Virus record (IMG/VR): IMGVR_UViG_3300034272_002450
Location: 1 to 53,385 of that record
Reading direction: 5' to 3' (one strand)
DNA length: 53,385 bases
Source of the DNA: a virus
Positions 52,982 to 53,385 of the stretch are shown here, one piece after another. Both the position numbers and the translations under genes were made by a program. How positions within the stretch are numbered: position 1 is the first letter of the stretch; every line of letters begins with the position of its first letter. Below the pieces are notes generated by a model. That model did no database searches, was not told the DNA's origin, and saw only the letters and a program-made list of their open reading frames with translations.

Positions 52982-53072
52982 AAAAAAAAAGGGTAACACT
53001 AGTATCTGAATCGTTCCCGTGTTACCCAGTTTGTAATTGAGCTTGTGTATCTAAATCGTGCTCCTCAATCAC
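52981..53072 (-). ncRNA. Candidate small RNA with own promoter and terminator
   Basis: Between a host-type promoter (53077-53106) and a terminator (GGGTAACAC 52991-52999 / GTGTTACCC 53019-53027, 19-nt loop, then ten T on the minus strand) lies about 90 nt without a reading frame of note. Its 5' part contains GTGATTGAGGAGCACGATTT. A trans-acting regulatory RNA is the simplest reading. Confidence 0.6.
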
Positions 53073-53076
53073 AATA

Positions 53077-53106
53077 CAAAGATACAAAAATATTTCGTAC
53101 CACAAA
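53077..53106 (-). promoter_or_regulatory. Host-type promoter TTTG-N18-TATCTTTG
   Basis: Minus strand: TTTG (53103-53106) and TATCTTTG (53077-53084); nothing but the small RNA candidate lies downstream before the terminator. Confidence 0.68.
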
Positions 53107-53111
53107 AAATA

Positions 53112-53384
53112 TTATCCCTGAATATTAAAATTAATCACACATCTGTGAGTTTTTCCGTAAAAAGGTTTAACCGAATGAACAATATCGTAAGGCCAAATTA
53201 TTAACATCCCTTTCTTTGGTCTAATAAAGTAAGACATTCCCCTAACGTGAAATGTAAATACCCCACTATATGGATGGTCATCAACTGGGTCTCCGTCAGA
53301 TAGATAATAACCACCAGAAAAGTTTAAAGTTGTTTCTTCATTTGGTTGCCATCTACAATGATTATGAGCGTTATGTCCACGACC
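53112..53384 (-). CDS. 2-oxoglutarate/Fe(II) oxygenase, C-terminal part (cut by window edge)
   Basis: The last 90 residues of a gene that starts beyond the right edge: HNHCRWQPNEETTLNFSGGY, YLSDGDPVDDHPYSGVFTFH, IRPKKGMLIIWPYDIVHSVK and KTHRCVINFNIQG to TAA at 53112-53114. The W...H-S-V...R.VINFN end (His ligand and 2OG-binding Arg) is that of phage prolyl-hydroxylase-like oxygenases. With the gene at 31353 it would be the second 2OG enzyme of this phage. Substrate unknown. Confidence 0.72.
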   Translation of the reverse strand, partial: GRGHNAHNHCRWQPNEETTLNFSGGYYLSDGDPVDDHPYSGVFTFHVRGMSYFIRPKKGMLIIWPYDIVHSVKPFYGKTHRCVINFNIQG

Positions 53385-53385
53385 T

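Noticed and set aside
1-53385. Reading the window as ordinary bacterial chromosome with a prophage
   Set aside because: Head genes, tRNA array, tmRNA, gp55-like factor and late motifs spread over the whole window, including both sides of the TonB pair, and no integrase, attachment repeat or housekeeping block is seen. A chimeric assembly at the TonB pair cannot be ruled out from sequence alone.

Overview
The window reads as part of a large T4-like (myovirus) phage genome whose host belongs to the Bacteroidetes, probably a flavobacterium-like lineage. Phage evidence: large terminase, portal, prohead protease, acidic scaffold and gp23-type capsid protein lie in T4 order on the minus strand (25449 down to 15484), with a baseplate/tail block at the left, a gp55-like sigma factor, PhoH, an array of 14 clear tRNAs and a tmRNA. 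Host evidence: low GC, almost no Shine-Dalgarno sites, several promoters of the Bacteroidetes form TTTG-N18/21-TAnnTTTG, a Bacteroidetes-type bS21, a Bacteroidetes TonB-dependent receptor with its partner lipoprotein, and a DUF4494-like protein. No integrase or attachment site is visible; sheath, tube and replication genes must lie outside. The family names are from memory of the sequences, not from searches.

Layout. 1-12043 (+): nucleotide-sugar epimerase, PhoH, degenerate HAD protein, two glycosyltransferases, gp55-like sigma factor, then virion/baseplate genes. 12021-14294: small genes on alternating strands. 14187-31341 (-): the head module and unknown late proteins, interrupted only by the plus-strand bS21 gene at 20897. 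31353-32577 (+): Asp/Asn-hydroxylase-like oxygenase and sulfotransferase. 32607-37736: UVR-motif protein, ClpC-like unfoldase, HExxH protein, M20 peptidase and an unknown acidic protein. 37810-44316 (+): tmRNA, YkgJ-like protein, TonB-dependent receptor plus lipoprotein, membrane protein and a large unknown. 44601-49242 (+): small-enzyme operon (HAD, hotdog thioesterase, PspC, HAD, DUF2061) ending in a triple M23 endopeptidase. 49292-52268 (-): lipoprotein and tRNA array, with two structured RNA candidates and one odd tRNA-like element between the tRNAs. 52389-53384: a microprotein, a probable late gene, a probable small RNA and a truncated 2-oxoglutarate oxygenase.

How the parts fit. Two promoter grammars can be seen. 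Host-type boxes (TAnnTTTG) precede the tRNA array, tmRNA, small RNAs and some small genes; five times the box ends exactly 4 nt before the ATG, which predicts leaderless mRNAs. A second motif, TATTTAT(A/T/C), read on the coding strand, sits 3-5, 12-14 or 22-28 nt before at least 17 starts, mostly virion and unknown late genes; it is the likely target of the gp55-like factor. The phage also carries a translation and protein-quality set: bS21, tRNAs, a tmRNA with an unusual tag, and a ClpC-type unfoldase that keeps a ClpP-docking IGF loop. The most surprising cargo is the outer-membrane TonB receptor/lipoprotein pair.
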